From NCBI RefSeq assembly GCF_001751245.1, contig NZ_LJGU01000161.1, forward strand, positions 1 through 52,301: a stretch of 52,301 bases of DNA. The letters run 5' to 3'. The notes under the pieces were generated by a model that made no database searches, was not told where the DNA came from, and saw only the letters and a list, made by a program, of their open reading frames with translations. The translations under genes and the position numbers were made by a program. This DNA is from Streptomyces oceani (GTDB taxonomy: Bacteria; Actinomycetota; Actinomycetes; Streptomycetales; Streptomycetaceae). Of the stretch, positions 18,757 through 27,758 are shown piece after piece; position 1 is the first letter of the stretch, and each line of letters begins with the position of its first letter.

Positions 18757-19827
18757 ATGCGCGGTTCCTCGTCCCTCCCGGCCGGCCACGGACCGAAACT
18801 CGGCCTGGCCGTCGCCCTGCTGTCCGCGTTCGCCTTCGGCGGCTCAGGCCCCGCGGCCAAGCCACTGATCGAGGCGGGACTGGAGCCCTTGCAGGTCACC
18901 TGGCTCCGGGTCGCCGGCGCGTCGCTCGTGACGCTGCCGTTGCTGTGGCGACATCGCGGCCTGCTCCTCCAGCGGCCCGCACTGATCGCTGGCTTCGGCG
19001 CGCTGGCCGTGGCGGGCGTACAGGCCTGCTACTTCGCCGCGATCGCCCGTATCCCCGTCGGCGTGGCGTTGCTCATCGAGTACCTGGCGCCCGCGCTGGT
19101 GCTGGCGTGGGTACGTTTCGTACAACGGCGCCCGGTGACCCGGGCCGCCGCGGTCGGCGTGGTGCTCGCCGTCAGCGGACTGGCGTGTGTCGTGGAGGTG
19201 TGGGCCGGCCTGGCCTTCGACGCGCTGGGGCTGCTGCTCGCGCTCGGCGCGGCGTGCTGTCAGGTCGGCTATTTCGTCCTCTCGGACCACGGCAGTGGTG
19301 GCGAGGACGGCCGGGCGGCGCCGGACCCGGTCGGGGTGATCGCCTACGGTCTGCTGGTCGGCACCCTCCTGCTCACGCTGGTCGCCCGCCCGTGGACCAT
19401 GGACTGGTCCACGCTCGGGCAACGGGCCGAACTGAGTGGCGCGCCGGTGCCGTTGCTCGCGCTGGTGGCCTGGATGGTGCTGGTGGCCACGGTGGTCGCG
19501 TACCTCACCGGGGTCATCTCCGTACGCCGGCTCTCGCCCCAGGTGGCCGTCGTCGTGGCCTGCTTGGAGGCGGTCATCGCCACCGTGCTGGCCTGGGTAC
19601 TGCTGGGTGAGCATCTCTCTGCCGCGCAGCTCGGGGGTGGCGTGCTCGTCCTGCTGGGCGCGTTGATCGCGCAGCGCCAGACGCCCCAGCAGGCTCGTCC
19701 GGAACCAGTCGCCGGCGGTGGCCGGGACGGAGACGGCGCGATCGCCGCGCCGCCAGCCGGCTCGCCGAGTGCCGCCACTCTGACTGACACGGAGTGCGAG
19801 CTGCCGGGGCGGGCGTCGGGGCCGTAG
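18757..19827 (+). CDS. EamA-family (DMT superfamily) transporter
   Basis: The 356-residue membrane protein has two EamA repeats (about 20-150 and 165-310) and ten predicted membrane segments. Examples are LAVALLSAFAFGGSGPAAKP at the start and VAVVVACLEAVIATVLAWVL in the last repeat. It ends in a roughly 45-residue polar tail. Such proteins export amino acids or other metabolites and drugs, but substrate cannot be read from sequence. ATG 18757 lies close to the inverted repeat at 18706. Confidence 0.86.
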   Translation: MRGSSSLPAGHGPKLGLAVALLSAFAFGGSGPAAKPLIEAGLEPLQVTWLRVAGASLVTLPLLWRHRGLLLQRPALIAGFGALAVAGVQACYFAAIARIPVGVALLIEYLAPALVLAWVRFVQRRPVTRAAAVGVVLAVSGLACVVEVWAGLAFDALGLLLALGAACCQVGYFVLSDHGSGGEDGRAAPDPVGVIAYGLLVGTLLLTLVARPWTMDWSTLGQRAELSGAPVPLLALVAWMVLVATVVAYLTGVISVRRLSPQVAVVVACLEAVIATVLAWVLLGEHLSAAQLGGGVLVLLGALIAQRQTPQQARPEPVAGGGRDGDGAIAAPPAGSPSAATLTDTECELPGRASGP

Positions 19828-19875
19828 GGCGCGCGGACCGGACGTCTCAGGACGTACCAGGGCGGTAGCAGGGCA

Positions 19876-19910
19876 CTCCCGGAAGCGCCTACTGGGCCGC
19901 TCCCGGGAGC
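19876..19910. terminator. Possible terminator between converging EamA and PPOX genes
   Basis: CTCCCGG (19876-19882) can pair with CCGGGAG (19903-19909). The right arm is also part of a 12-base palindrome, GCTCCCGGGAGC (19899-19910). The position between convergent genes suits termination, but there is no T-run. Confidence 0.3.
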
Positions 19911-19911
19911 G

Positions 19912-20631
19912 TCAGCTGCCGGCCGTCAGATAGGCCGGCGCGGTGGCCCGTGACTCCGGAAGGTCCTCGGCGGGAAGGGGGGTGCCGCGCGTGGTGTGTA
20001 TCGGCAGCACTCCGGACCAGTACGGCAGGGCCACGTCCGCCGGGTCGTCATTGGGGCCGCCGACTCGTGTCTTGACGGACACCTCCACCAACTCGATGGC
20101 GAGGACCGCCGTGGCGGCCAGTTCCTTGGCGTTCGCCGGCCGGCAGTCCGCGGCGCGCCCGGGAACGGCGTTGTCGACCAGCGCGTCCAGCGCGGTGATC
20201 CGCTCCTCCTCGTCCAGGACGGGCGAGGCGGTTCCGTGGATCACCACCGAGCGGTAGTTGACCGAGTGATGGAAGGCGGACCGGGCCAGCACCAGTCCGT
20301 CGACGTGCGTGACGGTGAGGCACACGGGCATCCCGGGCTCCGGAGTCCGACCCATGTCGCGCAACGGCCGGGAGCCGGTGGAACCGTGCACGTAGACCCG
20401 CTCCCCGAGGCGTGCGTACAGCGTCGGCAGGACGATCGGCGCACCGTCGCGCACGAGGCCGAGATGACAGACATACCCCTCGTCGAGCACCGCGTGGACC
20501 AACTCCCGGTCGTACGAGACGCGGGTGGCGTTGCGGGTGGGCGTGGTGCGTTCGGTCGCAGGGTAGTCAGTGGTGTCGGCGGGGCTGACGGAACGGGCGG
20601 TGTCGGCGGGGCTGGCGGATTCGGTCGGCAC
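19912..20631 (-). CDS. Pyridoxamine 5'-phosphate oxidase family flavoprotein (PPOX)
   Basis: This 239-residue protein resembles the FMN-binding split-barrel proteins of COG3467. It has GYVCHLGLVRDGAPIVLPTLY, then YVHGSTGSRPLRDM and a central SAFHHSVNYRSVVIHGTA strand pair. The first 40 residues are low complexity with a repeated SPADT motif. The catalytic partner and substrate are unknown; members bind FMN or haem and may reduce cofactors. The GTG at 20631 has AAGGAG upstream. It is transcribed away from a MocR regulator, which makes a B6- or flavin-linked function plausible. Confidence 0.83.
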   Translation of the reverse strand: MPTESASPADTARSVSPADTTDYPATERTTPTRNATRVSYDRELVHAVLDEGYVCHLGLVRDGAPIVLPTLYARLGERVYVHGSTGSRPLRDMGRTPEPGMPVCLTVTHVDGLVLARSAFHHSVNYRSVVIHGTASPVLDEEERITALDALVDNAVPGRAADCRPANAKELAATAVLAIELVEVSVKTRVGGPNDDPADVALPYWSGVLPIHTTRGTPLPAEDLPESRATAPAYLTAGS

Positions 20632-20655
20632 GGGCGCTCCTTGCGGGAGAGATCG

Positions 20656-20684
20656 TACTAGTGCAAACTTGAGTTTGTGCTAGA
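20656..20684. promoter_or_regulatory. Palindromic operator shared by PPOX and MocR genes
   Basis: CTAGTGCAAAC followed by TTGA and GTTTGTGCTAG forms an inverted repeat with only two mismatches. It covers the GTG start of the MocR gene and lies about 30 bases from the PPOX start. GntR/MocR proteins bind such sites, so this is probably the regulator's own operator and the control site for the divergent gene. Confidence 0.6.
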
Positions 20685-22020
20685 AGAGTATCGGATCGCC
20701 GGTCGGCGCGCAGCCGAGATCGCCGCGAGCGTGGAGCACGGCGTGGGCGTCGGCGCGCTGGAGCCCGGCCGTGCCCTGCCGCCGGTGCGGGAACTCGCGA
20801 CCACCCTCGGCGTCAACCCGAACACCGTCGCCGCCGCCTACCGCACCCTGCGCGAACGCGGCGTGATCGAGACCGCCGGACGTCGGGGCAGCCGGGTGCG
20901 TCCACGGCCCGCGTCCGCCCCGCGAGAGGAGATCCGGGTCGAGGCGCCGGAAGGCGTGCGCGACATCTCACAGGGGAACCCCGATCCGGAGTTGCTCCCG
21001 CCGTTGCACGAGGCGCTGGCCGAGGCTGCCGCCCACGCCGGTCACTCGCCGACGCTGTACGGAGCCCCCTCCGTCCTGCCGGAGCTGTCCCGGGCGGCTC
21101 GTCGGACGCTGCTGGAGGACGGTGTGCCGGTGGGGGAACTGGCCGTCACGTCGGGCGCGTTGGACGCGATGGAACGCACGCTCACCGCACATCTGCGCGC
21201 CGGTGACGCGGTGGCGGTCGAGGACCCCGGCTGGGGCGCCCTCCTCGACCTGGTCCCGGCCCTGGGCCTGCGCACGGTGTCGGTGACGATGGACGACGAG
21301 GGTCCGCTCCCGGACTCGGCGGAGCGTGCGCTGGCCCAGGGTGCCTCCGCCCTCGTCGTCACCTCCCGGGCGCAGAACCCCACCGGCGCCGCGGTGTCCG
21401 AACAGCGTGCGGCGGATCTCCGCAAGGTGCTGGTCAGACACCCGGACACGCTGCTCATCGAGGACGACCACGGCCACGGCATCACCGAGCGCCCGCTCCA
21501 CCCGCTGTCGGGCGTGACCTCGCGTTGGGCACACGTGCGTTCCACGGCCAAGGCGTACGGCCCGGACCTGCGGCTGGCGGTGCTCGCCGGCGACCGGCTC
21601 AGCATCGACCGGGTGCGGGGGCGGCAGCGACTGGGTCCCGGATGGGTGAGCCACCTCCTGCAGCGCGCCGTCGCCTGGCTGTGGGCCTCCGGGGCGGTGG
21701 AGATCCCGGTGGTCGCACGGTCGTACGACGCTCGTCGGGAGGCGCTGCTGCGTGAGTTGCGCGCTCGGAGCGTCCCGGCCCGGGGCCGGAGCGGCATGAA
21801 CGTGTGGGTGCCGGTGCCGGAGGAGACCGGGGCCGTGGCCCGGCTGCTGCACTCCGGCTGGGCGGTCGCCCCGGGGGCACGCTTCCGGCTCGACTCGCCG
21901 CCCGGGGTGCGGCTGACGGTGCCGCGGTTGTCCGCCGCTGGTACGGCGGAACTGGCCGCCGGCGTCCACGCGGCCCTGCGCCCGAGCCGAGCGGGGCCAA
22001 CCCCCGGCCGGCTGGACTGA
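20677..22020 (+). CDS. MocR-type GntR transcriptional regulator with aminotransferase domain
   Basis: The 447-residue protein has an N-terminal GntR winged helix (about 10-75, LPPVRELATTLGVNPNTVAAAYRTL) and a fold-type I aminotransferase domain. PLP contacts visible are NPTG at 234-237, D263 or D264, K292 in STAKAYGPDLRL and R299. Members of this family sense PLP or a PLP adduct and activate or repress a divergent target gene while repressing themselves. The probable targets are the PPOX flavoprotein and its own promoter. GTG 20677 lies inside the palindromic operator, so the transcript may be leaderless or nearly so. Confidence 0.88.
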   Translation: MLEEYRIAGRRAAEIAASVEHGVGVGALEPGRALPPVRELATTLGVNPNTVAAAYRTLRERGVIETAGRRGSRVRPRPASAPREEIRVEAPEGVRDISQGNPDPELLPPLHEALAEAAAHAGHSPTLYGAPSVLPELSRAARRTLLEDGVPVGELAVTSGALDAMERTLTAHLRAGDAVAVEDPGWGALLDLVPALGLRTVSVTMDDEGPLPDSAERALAQGASALVVTSRAQNPTGAAVSEQRAADLRKVLVRHPDTLLIEDDHGHGITERPLHPLSGVTSRWAHVRSTAKAYGPDLRLAVLAGDRLSIDRVRGRQRLGPGWVSHLLQRAVAWLWASGAVEIPVVARSYDARREALLRELRARSVPARGRSGMNVWVPVPEETGAVARLLHSGWAVAPGARFRLDSPPGVRLTVPRLSAAGTAELAAGVHAALRPSRAGPTPGRLD

Positions 22021-22115
22021 TCGGCCTGGACTGACGGGCCGTCTCCGCCCGCGCCGCGTCGTACGCCAGGTCGGGCGGTCGCCGGTGTCGTGGGCCTCAC
22101 CGTCCTGGGCGACCG

Positions 22116-22144
22116 TTGACAGCGGGTGCACGGGCTTCTAGCGT
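22116..22144 (+). promoter_or_regulatory. Strong sigma-70 promoter for the SDR operon
   Basis: A perfect TTGACA (22116-22121) and TAGCGT (22139-22144) are separated by 17 bases. They lie about 60 bases before the first SDR start codon, after the MocR gene. This is one of the best vegetative promoters in the window. Confidence 0.7.
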
Positions 22145-22201
22145 CGCGCGTGCATATCTACTAAGCGGTTGCTCACCAATGACAGGGCGAGGAGAACCAG
22201 G

Positions 22202-22963
22202 ATGTCCAGCAGCGAGCAGCGCGTCGCGATCGTCACCGGTGCGGCGCGAGGCATCGGCGCGGCCACCGCGATCCGACTGGCGACCGAGGGCCGGGCGGTC
22301 GCCGTACTCGATCTCGACGAGGAAGCGTGCCGGGAGACCGTCGAGCAGATCACCGAGGCGGGCGGAAAGGCTGTCGCCGTCGGGTGCGACGTCTCGGACG
22401 CCGAGCAGGTCGAAGCGGCCGTCGCGCGGGTCGTAGGGGAACTCGGCGCGCCGACCGTGCTCGTCAACAACGCCGGTGTACTGCGGGACAACCTGCTGTT
22501 CAAGATGAGCGACGCGGACTGGGACGCGGTGCTGAACGTGCACCTGCGTGGCGCCTTCCTCATGTCGCGCGCCTGTCAGTCGCACATGGTGGAGGCCGGC
22601 TTCGGCCGTATCGTCAGCCTCTCGTCCAGCTCCGCGCTCGGCAACCGAGGGCAGATCAACTACGCCGCCGCGAAGGCCGGCATGCAGGGGCTGACCAAGA
22701 CCCTCGCCAAGGAACTGGGCAAGTTCGGCGTCACCGCGAACTCCGTGGCTCCCGGGTTCATCGTCACCGACATGACCGCCGCCACCGCCGAGCGCGTCGG
22801 CATGGGCTTCGAGGACTTCCAGACGGCCGCCGCCTCGCAGATCCCGGTGCAGCGCGTCGGGCGTCCGGAGGACGTGGCGAACGCCATCGCGTTCTTCGCC
22901 TCAGACGCCGCGGGCTTCGTCTCCGGCCAGGTCATGTACGTGGCCGGCGGCCCGCTCAACTGA
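22202..22963 (+). CDS. 3-oxoacyl-ACP reductase-like SDR oxidoreductase
   Basis: This 253-residue short-chain dehydrogenase/reductase has the NAD(P) motif TGAARGIG (12-19), NNAG (89-92), serines at 141-144 and the YxxxK pair Y154/K158. It is FabG-like in length and sequence (SDADWDAVLNVHLRGAF, a VAPGFIVTDMT loop). It would reduce a keto group using NADPH, perhaps on a CoA or ACP ester. ATG 22202 follows GAGGAGA. It heads a two-gene operon with another SDR 20 bases downstream. FabG proper in Streptomyces lies with fatty-acid genes elsewhere, so this is probably a paralogue. Confidence 0.88.
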   Translation: MSSSEQRVAIVTGAARGIGAATAIRLATEGRAVAVLDLDEEACRETVEQITEAGGKAVAVGCDVSDAEQVEAAVARVVGELGAPTVLVNNAGVLRDNLLFKMSDADWDAVLNVHLRGAFLMSRACQSHMVEAGFGRIVSLSSSSALGNRGQINYAAAKAGMQGLTKTLAKELGKFGVTANSVAPGFIVTDMTAATAERVGMGFEDFQTAAASQIPVQRVGRPEDVANAIAFFASDAAGFVSGQVMYVAGGPLN

Positions 22964-22983
22964 CCCGGACGGAGCGTACACAG

Positions 22984-23739
22984 ATGGCAGAGCAGCAGGG
23001 GAGCGGCGAGGTGGCCCTGGTCACCGGCAGCAGCCGCGGGATCGGTTACGGCATCGCTCAGGCCCTGGTGGCCCGGGGCGACCGCGTCTGCCTCACCGGA
23101 CGGAACGAGGACGCCCTCCGGGACGCCGTGCGCCAGCTCGGCACCGAGCGTGCGATGTACGTGGCGGGCAAGGCGCACGACGAGGGGCACCAACAGGCGG
23201 CGGTCGAGCGGGTCATGGAGTCCTACGGGCGCCTTGACCACCTGGTCAACAACGCCGGTACGAACCCCGTCTTCGGGCCCATGGCGGAGATGGACCTGGA
23301 CGTCGCGCGGAAGGTGTTCGAGACCAACGTCCTCTCCGCACTCGGTTTCGCACAGCGCGCCTGGGCCGCCTGGCAGCGGGAGAACGGCGGCACGGTCGTC
23401 AACATCGCCTCCATCGCGGGCCTTTCCGCCTCGCCGTTCCTGGGCGCGTACGGCATGAGCAAGGCGGCGATGGTCAACCTCACCGAGCAGTTGGCGCACG
23501 AGTTCGCCCCCACGGTCCGGGTGAACGCGCTCGCGCCGGCGGTGGTGAAGACGAAGTTCGCGGTCTCCCTCTACGAGGGGCGGGAGGAAGAGGCCGCCGC
23601 GCGCTACCCGATGGGCAGGCTCGGTGTGCCGGAGGACCTCGGCGGCGCGGTGGCGTTCCTCAGCTCGCCGGGCGCCGGCTGGATCACCGGGCAGACGCTG
23701 GTCGTCGACGGCGGACTGTTCCTCAACGCGGGAGCGTGA
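22984..23739 (+). CDS. SDR family oxidoreductase
   Basis: The 251-residue enzyme has the motifs TGSSRGIG (14-21), NNAG (89-92), S143 and Y156/K160. It resembles the first SDR but is not a close duplicate: the substrate loop reads VVKTKFAVSLYEGREEE and its C-terminus is GGLFLNAGA. It lies 20 bases after the first SDR with GGAG upstream, so both share the promoter at 22116. The two may catalyse successive reductions on one substrate or form a heteromer; the substrate is unknown. Confidence 0.87.
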   Translation: MAEQQGSGEVALVTGSSRGIGYGIAQALVARGDRVCLTGRNEDALRDAVRQLGTERAMYVAGKAHDEGHQQAAVERVMESYGRLDHLVNNAGTNPVFGPMAEMDLDVARKVFETNVLSALGFAQRAWAAWQRENGGTVVNIASIAGLSASPFLGAYGMSKAAMVNLTEQLAHEFAPTVRVNALAPAVVKTKFAVSLYEGREEEAAARYPMGRLGVPEDLGGAVAFLSSPGAGWITGQTLVVDGGLFLNAGA

Positions 23740-23970
23740 CCCGCGGTACGACACACACCGGGCTGCGTGTGCCGGTGGCGGGCCCCGACGCGTGGACGGT
23801 CGCTGGGTCCGCCTGCGGCGCGCCCAGCCGTGCCCGGGATGCTCCGCGCCTCGGAGCCGACGCCGCGGCAGCCGACACCCGACAGCGCCGGCGTTGTCCG
23901 AGGCGACCGGTAGGTTCTCCCACACCGCGTCGACAGCGCGGACGGTGACAGGAGCATGGGAGGTGCCGGC

Positions 23971-24651
23971 ATGGACGACGTGCTGCCCGCGTCTTGGCAG
24001 GACGTACTCGGTGCGGAGGTGGCGAAGCCGTACTTCGAGGAGTTGACCGGGTTCGTCGCGCGGGAGCGGGATCGTGGGCCGGTGTATCCGCCGCGCGGCG
24101 AGGTGTTCGCCGCCTTGGAGGCCACTCCGTTCGACCGGGTGCGGGTGCTGGTGCTCGGACAGGACCCCTACCACGGCGAGGGGCAGGGCCACGGCCTGTC
24201 CTTCTCGGTGCGCCCCGGGGTGCGGACGCCGCCGTCCCTGCGCAACATCTACCGAGAACTCCACGACGAGTACGGCCATCCGGTGCCGGACAACGGATAT
24301 CTGCTGCCCTGGGCCCAGCAGGGCGTGTTGTTGCTCAACGCGGTGCTGACCGTGCGCGCGGGGGAGGCCAACTCGCACAAGGGCAAGGGCTGGGAGACCT
24401 TCACCGACGCCGTCATCCGTGCGGTGTCCGAGCGCGCGGAGCCCGCCGTGTTCGTGCTGTGGGGAGCGTACGCACGCAAGAAGCTCCCGCTCATCGACCA
24501 GCGGCGGCACGCCGTGGTGCAGGGCGCGCATCCCTCGCCGTTGTCCGCGAAGAAGTTCTTCGGCACCCGCCCGTTCACGCAGATCGACGACGCGTTGGCC
24601 GAGATGGGGCACCCGGCCGTCGACTGGCGCGTCCCGAGCCACACTGCGTGA
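23971..24651 (+). CDS. ung: Uracil-DNA glycosylase, family 1
   Basis: The 226-residue enzyme removes uracil from DNA as the first step of base-excision repair. The water-activating motif GQDPYH is at 63-68 (D65), the DNA-intercalating motif HPSPLS at 187-192, and the uracil-binding stretch LLLNAVLTV is present. Length is normal for family 1. I chose ATG 23971 because GGGAGG lies 7 bases upstream; ATG 23956 has its Shine-Dalgarno too close. A 231-bp gap precedes it. In S. coelicolor the same order (two SDRs, then ung) occurs, as I recall. Confidence 0.93.
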   Translation: MDDVLPASWQDVLGAEVAKPYFEELTGFVARERDRGPVYPPRGEVFAALEATPFDRVRVLVLGQDPYHGEGQGHGLSFSVRPGVRTPPSLRNIYRELHDEYGHPVPDNGYLLPWAQQGVLLLNAVLTVRAGEANSHKGKGWETFTDAVIRAVSERAEPAVFVLWGAYARKKLPLIDQRRHAVVQGAHPSPLSAKKFFGTRPFTQIDDALAEMGHPAVDWRVPSHTA

Positions 24652-24666
24652 CGCTTCGGCGGACGC

Positions 24667-25161
24667 TCAACCGCCGTAGTGCTTCCGGCACATCTGCGCC
24701 GCCCGCTCTCGCGACTCGAGCGCGCCGTGCCGTTCGCCGAGTTCGCACAGCTCGCGCACCCGGCGGGGGGAAGCCTCCGGGGAGGCCGGGGCCGGTGGCG
24801 GCGCGGGACGCTGCCCCAGACTGTCGGAGCGTTCCCGTCCCGGCGCACCGTCGGGCCCGGGCGCGGTCCGTTCCCCGGCCGCGGAACCAGACGAGGCTCG
24901 TGGCTCGCCCGACGCGTCCGGTGTGTCCCGCGTGCCGGTGGCCGTGGGCGAGCCGGGGTCGGCGGTGCGCGGCTCGGGACGGGAAAGCCCTTCGCGTACG
25001 GAAGGGAGCGGCCCGGCCGTCGGGTCCCCGGGTGCCGCCGACCGACTCTGGGCCGTCGAAGGCGCGGGCGATGCTTTTCCGGAGTCTTCCCCCACGGTCA
25101 TACACCCCGCCAGCACCACGGCGGCGATCCCGGTCAGCAGCGCGATTCTCGTCGTACGCAC
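24667..25161 (-). CDS. Secreted lipoprotein with Pro/Ser-rich linker
   Basis: The 164-residue protein has a short basic N-terminus, a hydrophobic stretch and a lipobox LAGC with lipidated Cys20. A long disordered Pro/Ser/Gly/Arg-rich region (about 25-125) follows. The C-terminal 35 residues are compact and probably conserved (VRELCELGERHGALESRERA, then AQMCRKHYGG), with two cysteines that could pair. The start is GTG 25161; the frame is open further upstream but the signal peptide fits here. Function unknown. Confidence 0.72.
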   Translation of the reverse strand: MRTTRIALLTGIAAVVLAGCMTVGEDSGKASPAPSTAQSRSAAPGDPTAGPLPSVREGLSRPEPRTADPGSPTATGTRDTPDASGEPRASSGSAAGERTAPGPDGAPGRERSDSLGQRPAPPPAPASPEASPRRVRELCELGERHGALESRERAAQMCRKHYGG

Positions 25162-25512
25162 CAGGGGAACTCTGCCCGTCGGCGGGGTTTCTGACCATTC
25201 CCCGAAGGAGTGAGTCAGCTTGACGGCGCCGAACTCCCGGCGCGCCGGAGCCGGGCGGCAGGGTACCGGCCCATCGCCTCGCGTCGGTTGGGACGTTGTG
25301 GCGCCGTGACCGAACGGCCGACGGGCAGCCGCTCGGTCGCCGGGAGGCACCAGGAGACGCCAGACGACCCCGAACGTCCCGTACGCCGCCCGGCTGGGCC
25401 GACCCGGCTGATCCCGCCGATCCGTGCCGGTCAGCGGCATCTTCTACCCGCGCTGCCACGACACGTATGCTGCCGGCACAACGGCCCGTCAACCCTTCCC
25501 AGGAGTGCTCGC
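25162..25512. other. Divergent intergenic region, lipoprotein and Gfo/Idh genes
   Basis: These 351 bases between two divergently transcribed starts hold open frames but nothing I can support as a gene. Promoters for both directions are expected; the only hint is TATGCT (25466-25471) with no good -35 partner. Confidence 0.4.
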
Positions 25513-26427
25513 GTGCGGATCGGCGTGATCGGACTCGGCGACATCGCCGAGAAGGCCTACCTGCCCGTACTCATGGCCCAACCGGGGCTGGAGCCGCATC
25601 TTGTCACCCGTGATCCGGCCGCTCTGGAACGGCTTGGTGCGCGCTACCGGGTGCCCAGCACGGACCGCCACGCCCACCTTGAGAGCCTGCTTGAGAGGCG
25701 ACCGGACGCGGCCTTCGTCCATGCCGCCACCTCCGCGCACCCCGAGTTGGTGACGCGGTTGCTGGAAGCAGGCGTTCCGACGTACACCGACAAGCCGCTC
25801 GCGTACGAACTCGCGGACGCGGAGCGGATGGTGCGGCTCGCTGAGGACCGAGGCATCTCGCTGATGGTCGGCTTCAACCGCCGTCACGCGCCGGGTTACG
25901 TCCAGTGTCTCGAGCACCCGCGCGACCTCGTGCTGCTGCAGAAGCACCGGGTCGGCCTCCCCGAGGACCCGCGCCGGATGATCTACGACGACTTCATCCA
26001 CGTCGTCGACACGCTCCGGTTCCTGCTGCCCGGCACGGCAGACCACGTCGACGTCCGGGCTCGGCTGCGGGACGGGCTGCTGCACCATGTCGTGCTCCAG
26101 CTCGCGGGTGACGGCTGCACCGCCCTCGGGGTCATGAACCGGCTCTCCGGATCAGCGGAGGAGATCCTGGAGGTGTCCGGGCAGGATGCCAAACGGGAGG
26201 TGCGGGACCTCGCGGCGATCGTTGACCACAGGGGTCAGCCGACGGTGCGCAGGCGCGGCGACTGGGTGCCAGTGGCACGTCAGCGCGGCATCGAGCAAGT
26301 GGTGGGAACCTTCCTCGACGCGGTACGGGCCGGTGAGGTCCTCAGCGCGCGGGACGCGCTGCGCACCCACGAACTCTGCGAGCGGATCGTGTGTGAGGTG
26401 TCCGCGATGGTGGGCGCGGCTGATTGA
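25513..26427 (+). CDS. Gfo/Idh/MocA family oxidoreductase
   Basis: This 304-residue protein has an N-terminal Rossmann fold (RIGVIGLGDIAEKAYLPVL) and the cofactor motif DKPLAYEL near residue 97, equivalent to the family's EKP. It also has GFNRRHAPGY and a C-terminal domain with DDFIHVVDTLRFLLPG. Family members oxidise or reduce sugars, inositols or related compounds with NAD(P). The substrate is unknown, and no sugar transport or catabolic genes adjoin. GTG 25513 follows AGGAG with 8-base spacing. It converges closely (17 bases) on the transporter gene. Confidence 0.86.
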   Translation: MRIGVIGLGDIAEKAYLPVLMAQPGLEPHLVTRDPAALERLGARYRVPSTDRHAHLESLLERRPDAAFVHAATSAHPELVTRLLEAGVPTYTDKPLAYELADAERMVRLAEDRGISLMVGFNRRHAPGYVQCLEHPRDLVLLQKHRVGLPEDPRRMIYDDFIHVVDTLRFLLPGTADHVDVRARLRDGLLHHVVLQLAGDGCTALGVMNRLSGSAEEILEVSGQDAKREVRDLAAIVDHRGQPTVRRRGDWVPVARQRGIEQVVGTFLDAVRAGEVLSARDALRTHELCERIVCEVSAMVGAAD

Positions 26428-26444
26428 CCCCGGGTGTCACCGAC

Positions 26445-27485
26445 TCACGGGCGGGAGCGGCCTCGACGGTAGGGCAGCGCTTCCGAGCCGGTGCCTCCGC
26501 GTGACCCGTCGAGGCGTCCGCGGGCGGGCACCTTCCTTCTCGCCTCCGGCCGGGTCTCCGTGCCGGGGGAGGAGCGCTCCTCCTCCCCCGGGGAGCGTGC
26601 GCCCGCCTCGGCCGGCCTGGGGATCAGTGTCTTCGCGGAGGCCGTTCTTCGGGTGGCGTCCCGGGTGAGGATGCCGAGCCCGTGCACCGTGACGAGGGCT
26701 CCGACCAGGGCGGTCACCATGCCGGGAGTGCCGTAACGGAACCCCTCCTGCAGCAGCACGATGCCGACCGCCGCGGCGACCACCGGATTCACGACGGTGG
26801 CGGTGGCCAGCGGAGCGGCGAGCCCCCCGCCACGGTACGACGCCTGTGAGGCGGCCAGGCCGGTGACCGCGAAGAGGGCGATGAAGGCGAACACCGGTAC
26901 GGCGGTACCGAGGGACGTGAGGGCCCAGCCCTCGGCCACGGTCTTCACACACACCGAGGCGGTGCCGTACGAGACGCCGGAGGCGGTGGCCAGCAACGCG
27001 CTGCGTACGCCAGGCCGACGGGAGCCTCGGGCCGCGAGTGCCACGACGACCAGCACCAGGACCGCGACCGTGGCAGCGGCGACGCCGACCACGGCGTACT
27101 GCTCGGTGCTCCGCAGCCGCCGCGACTGATGGGCTCCGGTCACCAACAGGACCGCCACCAGCCCGACCGAGACCAGCGCCACGCCCCGCCAGCCCGCCGC
27201 GCTGACCGGCCGGCGTACGAACAGGGCCGCCAGCGGCGTGACGAACACGATGGTCAGCACACCGAGCGGTTGCACGACGGCCAGCGGGCCGAGGCCCAGG
27301 GCGAAGACGTGCAGGAGGGCACCGAGGCCGTTGAGCAACACCGCCGCCCACCAGCGTCCGTTACGCAACAGGGCGTACCTGCTGGGCGCGGTGGTCGCGG
27401 CGATCCGTTCCTGCACGATGGCGGCCGAGGCGTAGCACACGGCGGAGACCACCGCGAGCAGGATGGCCGCCAGCACGTCGGTCAT
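26445..27485 (-). CDS. DMT-superfamily membrane transporter
   Basis: The 346-residue protein starts MTDVLAAILLAVVSAVCYASAAIVQE and has nine or ten hydrophobic segments, ending at about residue 275. A roughly 70-residue polar, Arg/Pro/Glu-rich cytoplasmic tail follows. It belongs to the DMT/EamA superfamily and resembles streptomycete proteins of the NIPA-like or EmrE-like annotation group. Substrate unknown. It diverges from the CapA gene across a 273-bp gap. Confidence 0.78.
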   Translation of the reverse strand: MTDVLAAILLAVVSAVCYASAAIVQERIAATTAPSRYALLRNGRWWAAVLLNGLGALLHVFALGLGPLAVVQPLGVLTIVFVTPLAALFVRRPVSAAGWRGVALVSVGLVAVLLVTGAHQSRRLRSTEQYAVVGVAAATVAVLVLVVVALAARGSRRPGVRSALLATASGVSYGTASVCVKTVAEGWALTSLGTAVPVFAFIALFAVTGLAASQASYRGGGLAAPLATATVVNPVVAAAVGIVLLQEGFRYGTPGMVTALVGALVTVHGLGILTRDATRRTASAKTLIPRPAEAGARSPGEEERSSPGTETRPEARRKVPARGRLDGSRGGTGSEALPYRRGRSRP

Positions 27486-27758
27486 GACGAGTCCGGTGCG
27501 GCGAGCTTCCTGGGCATGCCTCCCATCATTCTCTCGCCGGAGGCCGCTGTCGTCATCTTCGAGTGGAGATCGGCGTACCGCTTTCGGAGTACCCGGGCGG
27601 CCGGGTTGAGTCTGGGAGCCGACGGGCTGTTCTCTTCCGGCCCTTCAGGTGTGCAGTTGTTGCGCCATCCGTCCTAGCGCACGGCATTGCGCGAGCGAAA
27701 TACGAGACGTTCGTACGTTTATAGGGCTTATCTGCTCATCCCACAGAGGAGCGCACAG

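Noticed and set aside
22660..24642. 660-codon minus-strand frame opposite the SDR and ung genes
   Set aside because: The plus strand encodes SDR and UDG motifs; the opposite frame has no domain.
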